This document shows, piece after piece, positions 48,489 to 59,800 of a DNA stretch of 64,000 nt. The notes beneath the pieces were generated by a model. The model did not search any database. It worked only from the letters and a program-made list of their open reading frames with translations, and was not told where the DNA came from. The translations under genes and the position numbers were made by a program. This stretch comes from Basidiobolus meristosporus CBS 931.73 (lineage: Eukaryota > Basidiobolomycota > Basidiobolomycetes > Basidiobolales > Basidiobolaceae), in the NCBI GenBank assembly GCA_002104905.1, contig MCFE01000309.1:1-64000 (forward strand), in the 5' to 3' direction. The first letter of the stretch is position 1; each line of letters opens with the position of its first letter.

Positions 48489-49454
48489 TTACTCTTCATA
48501 ATGCTCCAGACACATTTCTCTCAGTGGATGTCTTCTTGTATGAACATACTGTGCATTGATAAGTATCTTAACTATTTTACCTATTCTGCTGTTTTCTCCT
48601 ATATATGACTTTCCTCTGTATTTACCTACCAATATGCTGAATCTCTTCAGATATCCAAATGTGTGCTCTACCCTTACACTGAAATGATTAGATATCTCAT
48701 TGTAGAGCTTCTGCTTCCTGCTAAGTACACCATTCCTTGGCTTCCTATAAGCTGTAATACATCCTAATCTCTGACAATCCTCTCCTATATAAGCTAAGTC
48801 TACCATACATTTCTCCCCTCTACTGAATTCAGGATGATTCTCTACCCAGAGTGCTTTGTCATGCCTACTTCCAGCAAATGGCCCACTAAACCAGATGATG
48901 TTACCCTCAATGTCAGACAGTGCTTGAAACTTCACACAGTGTGCCTTGTACTTGCCAGAATAAAAGTGCCTCAGCCCTCTAGAAGGTCTGTTAATCCTCA
49001 CTGGGAAGGTATCCAAAATACTCCTGATATGGAACCTGTTGCTGAACACTCTGGGATATGGAAGTCTATTGGAGCTTCTGAACCTAGTATGCCAAGCTTG
49101 CTCTAAGTCATTCATACCCTCTGCAAGGTGGTTCTCCATTGCTGTCAGCAGGGAATGAAAGCTTCTAGGGCTTTTGTTGCCATGGATGGTGGGATGAAAC
49201 CTTGTAGGGCAATAGTTCTTGTAATAGCAGAGAAGCTTGACAAGGGATCTCCTTGAGTAGATTGGGGTTGATGGTCCACAGTACTTGGAATAGATCTCCT
49301 CTAGTGTGTCAAAAGGAAATCCAGTGGTAGTGATGGGATTGATGAGAAAAGACCATTCAGATGAGTAAGATATATTAAAATTGGTGGATGATTGTATTAA
49401 AGCAGTTTGAATCGATTTGGCGCAATCCGCCTTATTTATCTGACTTTTAATACA
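48489..49454 (-). CDS. Harbinger-type transposase (DDE_Tnp_4-like)
   Basis: The minus frame is open for 321 codons (49454-48489). Recognisable transposase regions: TLEEIYSKYCGPSTP, FHPTIHGNKS, then the nuclease core with first Asp in SILDTFPVRINRPSRG, FYSGKYKAHCVKFQALSDIE, second Asp in GPFAGSRHDKALW, AYIGEDCQRLGCITAYR, and third acidic residue in FSVRVEHTFGYLKRFS. All three catalytic positions appear intact. The first ATG in frame is 49139, which would drop the N-terminal region; the true start may be in an upstream exon or was lost. Cuts and re-inserts elements ending in AGACTTGTTCC; family TSD is normally 3 bp, as seen. Confidence 0.78.
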   Translation of the reverse strand, partial: CIKSQINKADCAKSIQTALIQSSTNFNISYSSEWSFLINPITTTGFPFDTLEEIYSKYCGPSTPIYSRRSLVKLLCYYKNYCPTRFHPTIHGNKSPRSFHSLLTAMENHLAEGMNDLEQAWHTRFRSSNRLPYPRVFSNRFHIRSILDTFPVRINRPSRGLRHFYSGKYKAHCVKFQALSDIEGNIIWFSGPFAGSRHDKALWVENHPEFSRGEKCMVDLAYIGEDCQRLGCITAYRKPRNGVLSRKQKLYNEISNHFSVRVEHTFGYLKRFSILVGKYRGKSYIGENSRIGKIVKILINAQYVHTRRHPLREMCLEHYEE

Positions 49455-49732
49455 TTATGGTTAAATCTCCATCAATTGCCATGTATCCCATCATTATGTT
49501 GCAAAAATCATCTGCAAACAATGCCTTGGTACTTTTATTGATGCTTTAATCATAGGTCTATAATCAAATAGGAAATCTGCGATTGATGTGATCTGATCCG
49601 TGTCAATGCGATACAAGATGCATCATGCATAATATATGGAAAATTCAACAATCACATTAGTTTTCATATATATTTCATATAAGACCAAGTTGATGCCAAT
49701 ATACTGCTGTATAAGTATCCAAATTTGTTGCT

Positions 49733-50980
49733 ATGGTCCCCATACCAAGCCTCAACTCATCTTTAGTACAACCCAGACAAAACCCATCCCCCAGCTCACA
49801 AGCACAGTCCGGACCGGGAAAGTCAATGTTGGATCCATTCAAGTTCTTGCCAAATGATTTTAGTATGGCCCAAGTGTCTATGATGAGCCTTCATACAGAT
49901 ATTTGGGCACTACTGATTAATCTAGCAGAACTAAATACCTCAGAGAGTCAACAAAGATGGAAGAATTTGGGTAGAAAGCTGTGGCATGAGTTCTACATCA
50001 AGATGCCAGCCAATGTATGTAAAAAGATATATAACAAGACAAGTATTGAAATCAAGAATGAGCTGAAAGTGAGGGGATTTGACAAAGAAGCCGCGCGGGA
50101 GCAATTTTGCGCGCAATTTGCACAGTACGGGCCGGACACGTCCGTTTGTGCCTCAACTTTGGGAACCAAAGAGATTTTGAATGAGTTTTTGCCTCAAATG
50201 ACTAATGTACTACATGATATATTAGTAGAGCTAAGTGGCTTCTGAGAGCAATATACACAGGACTCATCCAGGCAACAGCTCCAAAGTATCAGACAGAGGG
50301 TAAGTGAATACCTTGAGGAATCAGATGGTGAGCCTCAGGAGGAAGAATACAGACCGCAAGCAACTTCATCCAGATTGCACCAGCATGCCTTGCTGGATTC
50401 CCTACCATCTCTTGCAACCACAGCGCGCTGGCGCACATCAGTCCAGAGTACACCAACACCCTTTACCAGAACGCCCCGCATCAAGTCAACGCGTGTCGGG
50501 TCAATGCACACGCTTCAGAGCAAAACTATGAGAACTCGCCAAACTGCTCATTTAGACACAAGTCCATTGGAGCGGACCGAGTCACGTCAACTTGCAGCAT
50601 CACATCAAACTCAGCCAAGGGCCATCTCAATGCGTCAAGGCGCACCTGCGCGTGCTGTTTTGCCTGACCATCAGCAAGTTACTTCTGGTGAACTGACTGA
50701 TGATGACCAACATGAAGTGCCTCAACCACTGGAGCCCTTGGCAAGTAAAAGAACATGTCAGCGCGTGGCACTACAGGCCGGTTCAGTCGGTTCAGTTGGA
50801 GCAATTCAGCGCGGCCAAGCTGTAGCATTGCACTCATCAACTAGGAGGCAAAATACTGACAACAAATACACTAGTAGCCAAGATGATAGTCAGCCAGGAA
50901 GTAGTATAGATGTGCAAAGTGAGTCACTACCAAATGCTTCAGTAGTAATCCCTGTGAGAAAAAAACCCAGGAGAAGATGA
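49733..50980 (+). pseudogene. Second ORF of the Harbinger-like element, one premature TGA; function unknown
   Basis: From ATG 49733 one frame runs to 50980 (416 codons) with a single internal stop TGA at 50243-50245, after LVELSGF. Before the stop: a helical-looking region (HTDIWALLINLAELNTSE, RWKNLGRKLWHEFYIKM). After it: acidic EESDGEPQEEEYRP, then a long Ser/Thr/Arg/Gln-rich tail ending in a nuclear-signal-like RKKPRRR. Harbinger elements usually encode a second DNA-binding (Myb/SANT-type) protein needed with the transposase; no Myb repeat is obvious here, so the role is assumed only from position. CGA to TGA is the simplest origin of the stop. Confidence 0.6.
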
Positions 50981-51858
50981 TGCGATTGCTTTGAATTGCT
51001 CACATTTGTAATGATCCCAACAACCCTTTTTTTTTGCGATCCAAATCAAGCCATTGCAAATCAGTGATCATCAAATTTTTGATATAAGTAATATCATGGT
51101 CGTCTCACATTTGAGACAGAACCCCTATAAATAAACACCCTGCATATATATACGTCATCTGTAAAACCAGTGCAGCTATTGGATCTGTTTTGCACCTACA
51201 CAATTGTTCACATGCTGGCTATGACACCTTGTCCAATCACTAGAATCAGGGATTTACTTGCTCAATGAGCAAAATGGGATATTTGATAGCAAATCAGGTA
51301 GCTTTTTTAGTAGTCAATGAGCCAATTGGGGCTGCCAGCTTCAGGATACTTTTGGACCAATTAACCACTGAGATACCGTCCAATTGGAGTGAGGGTAACC
51401 AAAATGGTAAGTATTAGTGTAGTTTATAGTGTGATACACATTTATTTCCATTTACATTAAAGAAAAATATCCAAATACCGGATTTTACCTGCCATAATGG
51501 CGGTATCCAATTGCGCACGTGATGCAAACATTACGAGTTGGCGCAATCATCCGTTCCAACCTCATTGTGTCAGATTGTGTCATAGTGTGCGAGATCGTCC
51601 CGCATAGTGCAAAATCGTCCAAGAACAATCCTTCCTTCTGGTAGCTATAATATTGCGCCCAATTGTTTTTTACAACCGCGGATTGAGCCGCACACCCTGG
51701 CACTGTACAATGGAACAAGTCTAATTACTCAGCAATTGATCTGGCAAAATGTATGTAAGGAGCTGATGGAACCTCAATAAAAATCAATTCAGGTTATAGG
51801 TATACAATGCTAGCTAAATTTGCTATTCCTCTACAACTCTTATACCAAGACTTGTAAC

Positions 51859-52929
51859 TCAGTCATCCAAACCCAAATTTTAAGTTCACCTCAAATGATT
51901 GCATTGTCATAGCCAAGCTTGCAAATGGCTCCAAATACAGTCAGACCAGCAGCTTGAAGTTTCTTAAGAACCCTTTCAACAGTTCATATGTATTCATAAA
52001 TATATCTTCCTCCTTGAGGTAAGATGTGCAATTTATCTTTTCTCTGGACTTATTCTTAAGAGTATGTCATTAAGAAATTGCTGACATATTTCAGAAAAAC
52101 AGTCATACAAAACTCAAATCATTGTACATTGATAATTTTGCACAGAGTTAGTCCATCCTTGAGGAATGTTTGTCATCCTTATGAGTCCCATTGCTGTAAC
52201 CATAGCAGTGAAATGTCATGAGTCAGGATCCATTGGTGTCTGGTCATATTCCAGATGCTAATCCAATGTTGTAATCAGAGAATATGCAGTAAATGACCCA
52301 TTATACTAATGATTTATGGGTAGTGCATTGCCTCTTTGATGGTGACCTTATTCAAAAGTTGTGTGTCTTGAATAACTGTAGATGTTCATTTTTCTTCAAT
52401 GGTGTGAGCTGGGGATTACAATAATATCTGTAGCTGTATTTAATGAGTGTACTTTGAGATCTTGATTGTATTGTTTCCATCACTTTGCTCAGTAATCTTG
52501 AGGGAATATGATTTGATCAGTATGCCCCCAGTGTGTGCTCAATGGTATGGATATTGACCAGTGGAAATAGCTCTGAAGATAACCATTCACCTTGTGCATC
52601 ATTTAATGCAATGACATTGGCATAGCATTGTAGTAAAGTAAAAAAGAGACTTCTCTCCTCTATGGCTAAAATAGTTTAATAGTAAATTCCTGGAGCTTCT
52701 CTTCTGTAAATCAGGCTTCTTCATATTGGTGCAAAGACCTCATTGGAGGTGTATCTTGAGCAGATGATGAGATGCTAGTACACACTGGCTTTGCCTTCAA
52801 TGTAACTGGCTGATACTTGGTATTTGTCTTACTGTTGTTGATGGGATGAATTGCTGATCCTAATACAAAATAACCTAATAGACTGCGGTAGTGGAAAGTA
52901 TTCTTTTAGTGCAATATCTCATAACCAAT
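51859..52929 (-). pseudogene. Gypsy fragment, minus strand (RT region)
   Basis: Bases 51880-52110 match the RT/connection segment at 34270-34497, and 52120-52250 read (minus) like the plus-strand IGLIRMTNIPQGWT region at 56010-56060. Orientation is minus. Decayed beyond continuous frames; 52440-52930 is probably more of the same element upstream of RT. Confidence 0.6.
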
Positions 52930-54070
52930 GTTGCACTCATTTTGTTGCTTTGCTTTTGCTATTGTAACAAATAAATTGAAGATCAAGATATCCCAACTTT
53001 GAAGGGCAAAAGCTCAAGACCCTAACAAGCAATCCACCCAGTACTACTATGTTGTGCAGAACACCAAGTAGCCAGTACAGAATTTGAATAATAGCTCATC
53101 TGAAGCTGTACTCAAGGAGTTATGATCAAAAAAGTCCAATAACCATACATATTAGGCCTCTGTTGCTAGGATTACCATGGTGTCTTCAGTTGCATGTAAC
53201 TTTTGAACCAGCTCATCAAATCAAGTGATTTTCTCACAGATGCTGTGCCTATGTCTGATATGTATTGCTTGTGCAATTGCCCAAAAGCTTTGATCATTCA
53301 GAATTTCATATATATATGACTTCCCCAGCTGAAAAATAAAGTGAGCCTCTCTTTCCAGAATCTCCACACTACAATTACAAGCCTAAAGGTTATAAGACTT
53401 ACCCTGCATCACTTATACTTTTGAGTATTCTGACTTTCATTGGTACTACATTAGTGATGAGACTGCAAAGCTCACAAGAATCTAATCTTAGTTCTACATG
53501 AAAGCTGCCACTTTCTGTTAGAAAAGTCCCCTTAAGCAACCCCTTTACTTTAAAGACACCCCTTTAGTCTAAAGACCTCTTTAGAGACCCATTTAGGAAA
53601 TCTCCCTACTCTAAAAAAGCCCACTTAAGAGACCACTGTAATAAACCTGTTTACTCTAAGGACACCCCTTTAGACACCCCTTCAGGCTAAAGAACCCTTG
53701 AGAGACCCATTTGGGAAATCCCTCTACTCTAAAAAGCCCCTTTAGACACCTCTTAAGGCTAAAGGGGTGCTTAGAGCTTCCATAGCAGGATATATCTTTT
53801 CCAAAAGGAAAGTGACTTCCAAATAAGGAAAAGCTTTTATAAATATAAAAAATCCTAACAGTTAACAGAAGGTCAGAACACTGCTGCCAAAGTGAGAAAC
53901 ACTGCCTACATTAAATTTTGAGCTTGATATTGAGGATATTTGTGACAGCTATATCATTGATTGATATATCAAACTCCCAATAAACCATTTCAGTATTAGC
54001 ATACTGGATGCTGTTCTATAGTGTTGATTAGTCTCTACATTGTAGAACAAGCCCCAAACTAATCATAATA
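52930..54070 (+). repeat. 5' LTR of gypsy G4 with CCCCTTTAG-type internal repeats
   Basis: Shares a long colinear match with 63003-64000: tgcttttgctattgta, ggcaaaagctcaagacc, gtagccagta, taatagctcat and the tract 53520-53770, where units such as acccctttagtctaaagac recur. Ends near agaacaagccccaaac. Borders approximate. Confidence 0.68.
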
Positions 54071-56518
54071 CAACAGAACATGAATTTGGTGGAGGAACTG
54101 GGTAGTTTGAACCTTTCATTTTACAAGCATCTGGGAACCTTACAAGAATGACCAATACACAACTCCCAGAGTTGATAGCCACCTTTAAAGATGCTATTCC
54201 TGCAAGATTCTTAGGAAGAAATGTCACTCAGCCTCTAGAACAGTTTAAAAATATAGCCGCAGCAATTATACTTTAACATAAGGACAAAATCAAGCTGTTT
54301 ACATTTCTCTGTGAAGTTGAGATATCATCATTCTTACAAGGTTTGGATTTATTTAGGATGTTTGCTGGTGTTAACTATAACTAGACACTGCTCAACAAGT
54401 TATATAGCTGAGTACCAAAAAGAAGCACAGTTTTTTACACTAGATGAGCTACAAATGCCTAGCAACAAGACCCAACCCTGACAAAAGTATATTGAAAAGT
54501 TTGAGTCAAAAGCAAGGCATGCTGAAGGAGCTGTTGGAACTCCAAGATTTTATCAACAAAAATATTTTCTGATGAATATGCCTCCTGATATACATACTAC
54601 AATAAGCACCAAGTTCAGGCTACAAGCTCCTAGAACTATGTTAAACAAATGGTGTTAAACTATCAATCAGGAAGACAAGTCATGCACTATATTAACAGTC
54701 AAATGATGCTTTCCACCCCAGCTAACCAAATTCTTCATTGTACAAAGAGCCCATAAAGTGTTCAGGTCAATGAATTAATTGATGCATTAGAAAAACTGAA
54801 GCTTAAGTAGGACTCTCAAAGTGTATTATCATCAAGCTTCCACAAAGCAAGACCAGAAAATCCCAAAACAACCAGTATCTATTCACGGCAAGCTAAGTAT
54901 TGTTCTTACAGCAAATCAGCTGAGCGCAGCCATCAGGGTTGTCAAATATTGAATAAAAATATTAACATTCACAAGGTTATGAATGATGATATGAGAAAAT
55001 CAAATTGTCATTGACAGAAGTTGATGGGAATATGAGAACTGCTACAGGTACAACAGAAAAGATGCTTGGACTTTGTCACTTAATACCAAATAAAACTGGG
55101 GAAATCAGGGTTACTTCTCCCTTTTTATTGCTCCCAATGAGCCAACTTTTAAGGTATTCTTTGGACAACTATATGAGAGAAAATCTCCTCTACAAGCTGA
55201 TAGCAGACCTTATAGGAGCCTATTGCTGACTATCACATCTGACAATTGAAAAAGAAGGGCAACCATATGTACAGCTGAAGAGAATAATCCAGGATATGTA
55301 GACTCAATTCCAGTACAAACAAGTTCATAAGGATATTTTGTTTTCTGATCAACACATCATCCCATTGTCAACAAGTAAGCCAAATATCAAGTTTAAGTCA
55401 GTTGCACTGAAGGCAAAGGCCAGTATCTACTGGAATTTCACCACCTACCCACAAGAGTCCTCAAATGAAGCTTTCCATAAATATTAAAAAATCAGACTCA
55501 AAGAAGAGAAGTTCCAGGAGTGAGCTATTGTAACTACTGTTACCACAGAGGAGAAAAGTTTCTTTTTACCTATGCAACAATGCTATGACAATATCCTGGT
55601 ATTTAATGATACACAATGAAGATTCTTATCCACAGAGCTATTTTCACTAGTTAAGATACAAGCCATTGAGCCTACACCATAGGCTTTTGGATCATATCCT
55701 ATTCTCTCACAATTACTCAGCAAAGTAGCTGAGATGCTACAATCATGATTTAAAAGTGGAGTAACTGACTGTAGCTTTGGACCATATTGTAATCTCTGGA
55801 TAATACTGTTGAAGAAAAATGAAAGTGTACAGCTTATTCAAGACATATAGTTTTGAATATGGTCACCATCAAAGATGCTATGCAACCTCCTATACAACCT
55901 GAATATATTGATTCACTTACTGGATATCCTCTGATAACAACATTAAATCTTTATTTACAATATGACAAACAACTTCTGGATCCCAACTCTAAAGATTTTA
56001 CTGCTATGGATTCACCAATAGGGCTCATAAGGATGACAAACATTCCTCAAGGATGGACTACCTCTGTGCAATGATTTGGGTTTTGGATGAGTGTTTCTCT
56101 GAAATATGTGAGCAATTTGTTGATGACATTACAGCTCAGAATATGTCCAGAGAAAAAGATAAACTGCACATCTTACCCCTAGTAGGAAGATATATTTATG
56201 AATACATATGGACTGTTGAAAGGGTCATTAAGAAGCTTCAAGCTGCTGGTCTGACTGTATGTGGAGCCATATGCAAGTTTGGCTGTGACAATGCAATCAT
56301 TTGAGATGAACTTGTTACTGAAAAAGGGAGATTGCCTAATCCTGCAAAACTTTCCCAGGCACTAAACTGGAAGTTAACAAGCAATACTCATGAAGTCAGA
56401 CCACTATTGTAACTTACTAGTATCTCAAGAATCTGGATCAAAACCTATGCTCAAATTGCTAGGCCACTGACTTAACTATTACAGAAAATCAGAAATTAGA
56501 GTGGTATGAAGAACAGGC
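54071..56518 (+). pseudogene. Degenerate gypsy G4 gag to RT
   Basis: Gag-like sequence near 54100-54900, a knuckle remnant near 54900 (CSYSKSAERSHQGCQ), and RT pieces: LDPNSKDFTAMDSPIGLIRM then TNIPQGWT (55853-56074), CEQFVDDITAQNMS (FVDD active site, 56101-56145) and TVERVIKKLQAAGL. RNase H start LEWYEEQA is cut by the complete copia at 56518. Many stops. Confidence 0.7.
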
Positions 56519-56887
56519 TGTTGCAATTTAAGAAGTGATTTGGATATAAGGAACTTATCAAGAAATAGTGATAATAGTTGAACTGTTGTTTATTCATAAA
56601 GAAGCTCAGTATTTATACCTTTGTAGAAGTAATACAGCTGCAACACTAAGTAGGGAGGGTTTCTCAATATTTAAGAGCATTCTGTAACAGTTTCAGGGTT
56701 AGTACATAATGTTTGGTAATAGTGCTAATTTGATCCTGACTATAGGGGAATAATCATAAGATCATATATCTGGAGAAAGTGGCAAAGTTAAGGCAGTAAA
56801 TGAGTCCTACAGTGACTAAGACTAGCCTAGAATTGTTAAGTAAATTTTTAGCTGCTGAATGATACCAAATAGTCCAATATTTCAACA
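56519..56887 (-). repeat. 3' LTR of copia C2
   Basis: 369 bp. Differs from the other LTR at atatttaagag (partner atattcaggag) and ggtaatag (partner ggtagtag). The polyprotein stop lies 3-5 bp inside its outer U3 start (56882-56884). Confidence 0.95.
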
Positions 56888-59800
56888 CTCCCCCTCAACT
56901 AAATAATTTCTTAATCCCAATTTCTCTCTAAGGATCTCAAACTGTGGCCTAGCTAGTGGTTTTGTCAATATGTCTGCCACCATTTTGTCAGTTGGGCAGT
57001 AAACCAGCTCCACTAAGTTATTTTCTACAGCTTCCCTCACAAAGTGATGCTGTATATCAATGTGCTTATTTCTGGCATGATTAGTAGGATTTCTAGCTAA
57101 TGAAATACAACTTTGATTATCCTTGTAAATACATGTTGGTTCACCTGAATTAAAACCTAAGTCTTTGAATAATTTTCGTAGCCATATAGCCTCCTTAGTT
57201 GCTTGACATGCAGCCATATATTTGGCTTCAGTTGTAGATAGTGCCACAGTTGGTTGTTTCTTGCAATTCCAAGTAATAGCTGCACCAGCATAAAGAAATA
57301 CATAGCCTGTGGTAGAGCGTCTGTCAATCAAATCCCTACCCCAATCTGAATCACTATAACCATCAAATTTTCGCCTATTTGCTGCTCCAGAGTATTCCAG
57401 TACCATATTTATGGTACCTTGTAGATATCTGAAAATCCGCTTAACTGCTGCAATTTGATCTGATCCATAATTCTGCATGAATTGACTGACTATTCCAACA
57501 GCTACTGCAATATCTGGACGTGTAGACACCATCAAGTACATTAGGCTACCAACCATTGATTGATAGGGAAAGTTTTGGTCCATATTTGAGCCGTTTTCAT
57601 CTATAACTGGCTGAGATTTGCTTAATTTCAGGTTATTGTCCATAGGGGTTGCTGCAGGCTTGCAATTTTCCATTTTGAAGCGTCTAAGAATGTCCCTGAT
57701 GTACTTAGACTGATTCAGCACAATTTTCTGTGTAGGTATGTCAAATTTGACCTCGATTCCAAGAAAATAGCTCAATTTTCCAAGATCTTTCATCTCAAAC
57801 TTGCTGAAGAGATCTGATTTCGTCTGTTTAAGTGCCTCTTGATCACTTGTAGCTATAATTAGGTTGTCCACATAAAGAACTAGGATGATCACACCCTTTT
57901 TGAGCTTTTTCACATATATACTGTGATCTGCAGTGCTACGAGATAACCCAATTTCTTCTAGATATGTGTCAATCTTGTTATACCATGCTCTGGGTGCCTG
58001 CTTAAGCCCATACAACAATTTTCTAAGTTTGCACACCTTATAGGGGCTTTTTGGATCAGTAAAACCTTCTGGTTGCTCCATATATATAGTTTCTTGCAAA
58101 TCCCCATTTAGAAAGGCTGTTTTGACGTCCATTTGGTGTAGATCTAGACTGTGTACAGCTGCCAGGGCTAGAACTGTCCTAATAGAGTTAAACTTGGCAA
58201 CCGGAGCAAATGTTTCCTTAAAGTCTAGTCCCTGGATCTGGGAATAGCCTTTAGCTACCAATCTAGCCTTGTACTTATCAACGGCACCATTTGAGGTTAT
58301 CTTGATCTTGTAGACCCATCTACATCCTATTGGCTTTCTCCCATTTGGTAAATCTACCAGTTCCCACGTTTTTGCCTTGATCAGTGATTGGTACTCCTCC
58401 TGCATGGCTTGTTGCCACTTAGTAGCATCTGGACCTTGCATTGCCTGTTCCAGATTCTGAGGTTCAGCACATAAGGCAAGATAAGCTTCTTCATGATCAT
58501 TGGATGTCTGCCACCAGGATCTAGGGGCATTTCTTATTCTGGTAGATCTCCTAACTGGGATAATCTGTTCTGATCTGGAACTGGTAGAAGTATCTTCCAT
58601 CTCTGGCTGGATTTGGTACGTATCTTCTTCATTTGTGTTGATTGCATCATCAGGCAGCTGGCCAATGATTTCTGTGGCTTTCTGATCTGAATTTTCCTCA
58701 AATACAACGTCCCTGCTCTTGATCAGCTTCTGAATTTCGCCATCATACACTCTATACCCTTTAGTATCTTCACAATACCCAAGAAAGATCCCTTTTCTAC
58801 TATTTGGTTCCAACTTTGAGCGTTTTTTGTCAGGGATGTGATAAAAAACATCACTGCCAAAGATCCTGAGGTGCTGGAGATCTGGTTTTTTGCCTGTATA
58901 TGCTTCAAAGGGTGTAGAATCATGTAGTGCTGTTATTGGGCATCTGTTCTTGATGTATACAGTGGTAGCAACAGATTCAGCCCAAAACTTGTAGTCCATT
59001 CCCTTATCATGTAGCATAGATCTTCCCATCTCTACTATTGTTCTGTTTGCACATTCTGCTACTCCATTTTGCTGTGGAGTATGAGGAACTGTGGTCTGTT
59101 GAAGTATACCAGTAGACAAGCAGTATTTTGCAAACTCCTTTGAGCAGTATTCTCCTCCATTGTCACTTCGTAGTACCTTCAATTTACACCCAGTTTGTGT
59201 TTCTGCCATGTTCTTGAAGTGCCTAAACGTCTCTAAAGCTTCATCCTTTGTTTTGAGGAAGTACACCCATGTATATCTTGTCTTGTCATCAATAAACGTC
59301 ATAAAGTATCTCTTGGCTCCAAAGGACAGTGTTCTCATGGGGCCACATATGTCTGAGTGTACAATAGCCAATATTTTGATGGTATTGATGCCTTCTGAGC
59401 TCTTGAAACGTTGCCTAGCTTGTTTGCCATATGAACATCCCTTACAAACATTCAATTTGATCGGAATTGAGTATTTTAGGCCCAAAACAAGCTGATTTTT
59501 CACCAATTGGTTCATTTTCTGTTCCCCTATGTGTCCTAGCCTCCTATGCCACGTCTCCCAGTTGGTTTCATCAGTTTCAGCAATGTTGACATACTCAGGT
59601 ACAATGATCTTGCATTGTAACTTGTATATATTGTGATCTCTGATTCCCGAAGCTAATTTTTGTCCATTTTCACTCAATATTGAGCAGCTCAGCTTAGTAA
59701 AAACGAATTTCAGTCCCTGAGTAGTTGCTTTACTGACTGAGAGTAGGTTCTTAGCTATTCCAGGTACATAGAGTACGTCAGTCAGTTTTGCTGTTGTTGC

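Larger units (their letters stand above)
48306..51722. mobile_element. PIF/Harbinger-like DNA transposon, 3417 bp, near-complete
   Basis: Terminal repeats AGACTTGTTCCGTTGGATAG (left) and, reverse complemented, AGACTTGTTCCATTGTACAG (right); target repeat AAT (48303-48305 and 51723-51725). It holds a DDE transposase on minus and a second long ORF on plus, divergently transcribed from about 49455-49732. Its termini and target repeat equal those of the foldbacks at 31079 and 31912, so it is the probable source of transposase for them. Confidence 0.87.
48072..51858 (+). repeat. 3' LTR of gypsy G1, split by the Harbinger-like element
   Basis: The left half 48072-48305 begins TGTTATGATCTGATGC and the right half 51723-51858 resumes with attactcagcaattgatctgg. 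Together they match the 5' LTR at 34498-34864, with the 3417-bp insert and one AAT removed. Confidence 0.78.

Noticed and set aside
48303-51725. TA dinucleotide target duplication (Tc1/mariner-like)
   Set aside because: TA is present at the flanks, but all three two-ended copies agree better with AGACTTG ends and a 3-bp AAT repeat, and the transposase is DDE_Tnp_4-like, not mariner.
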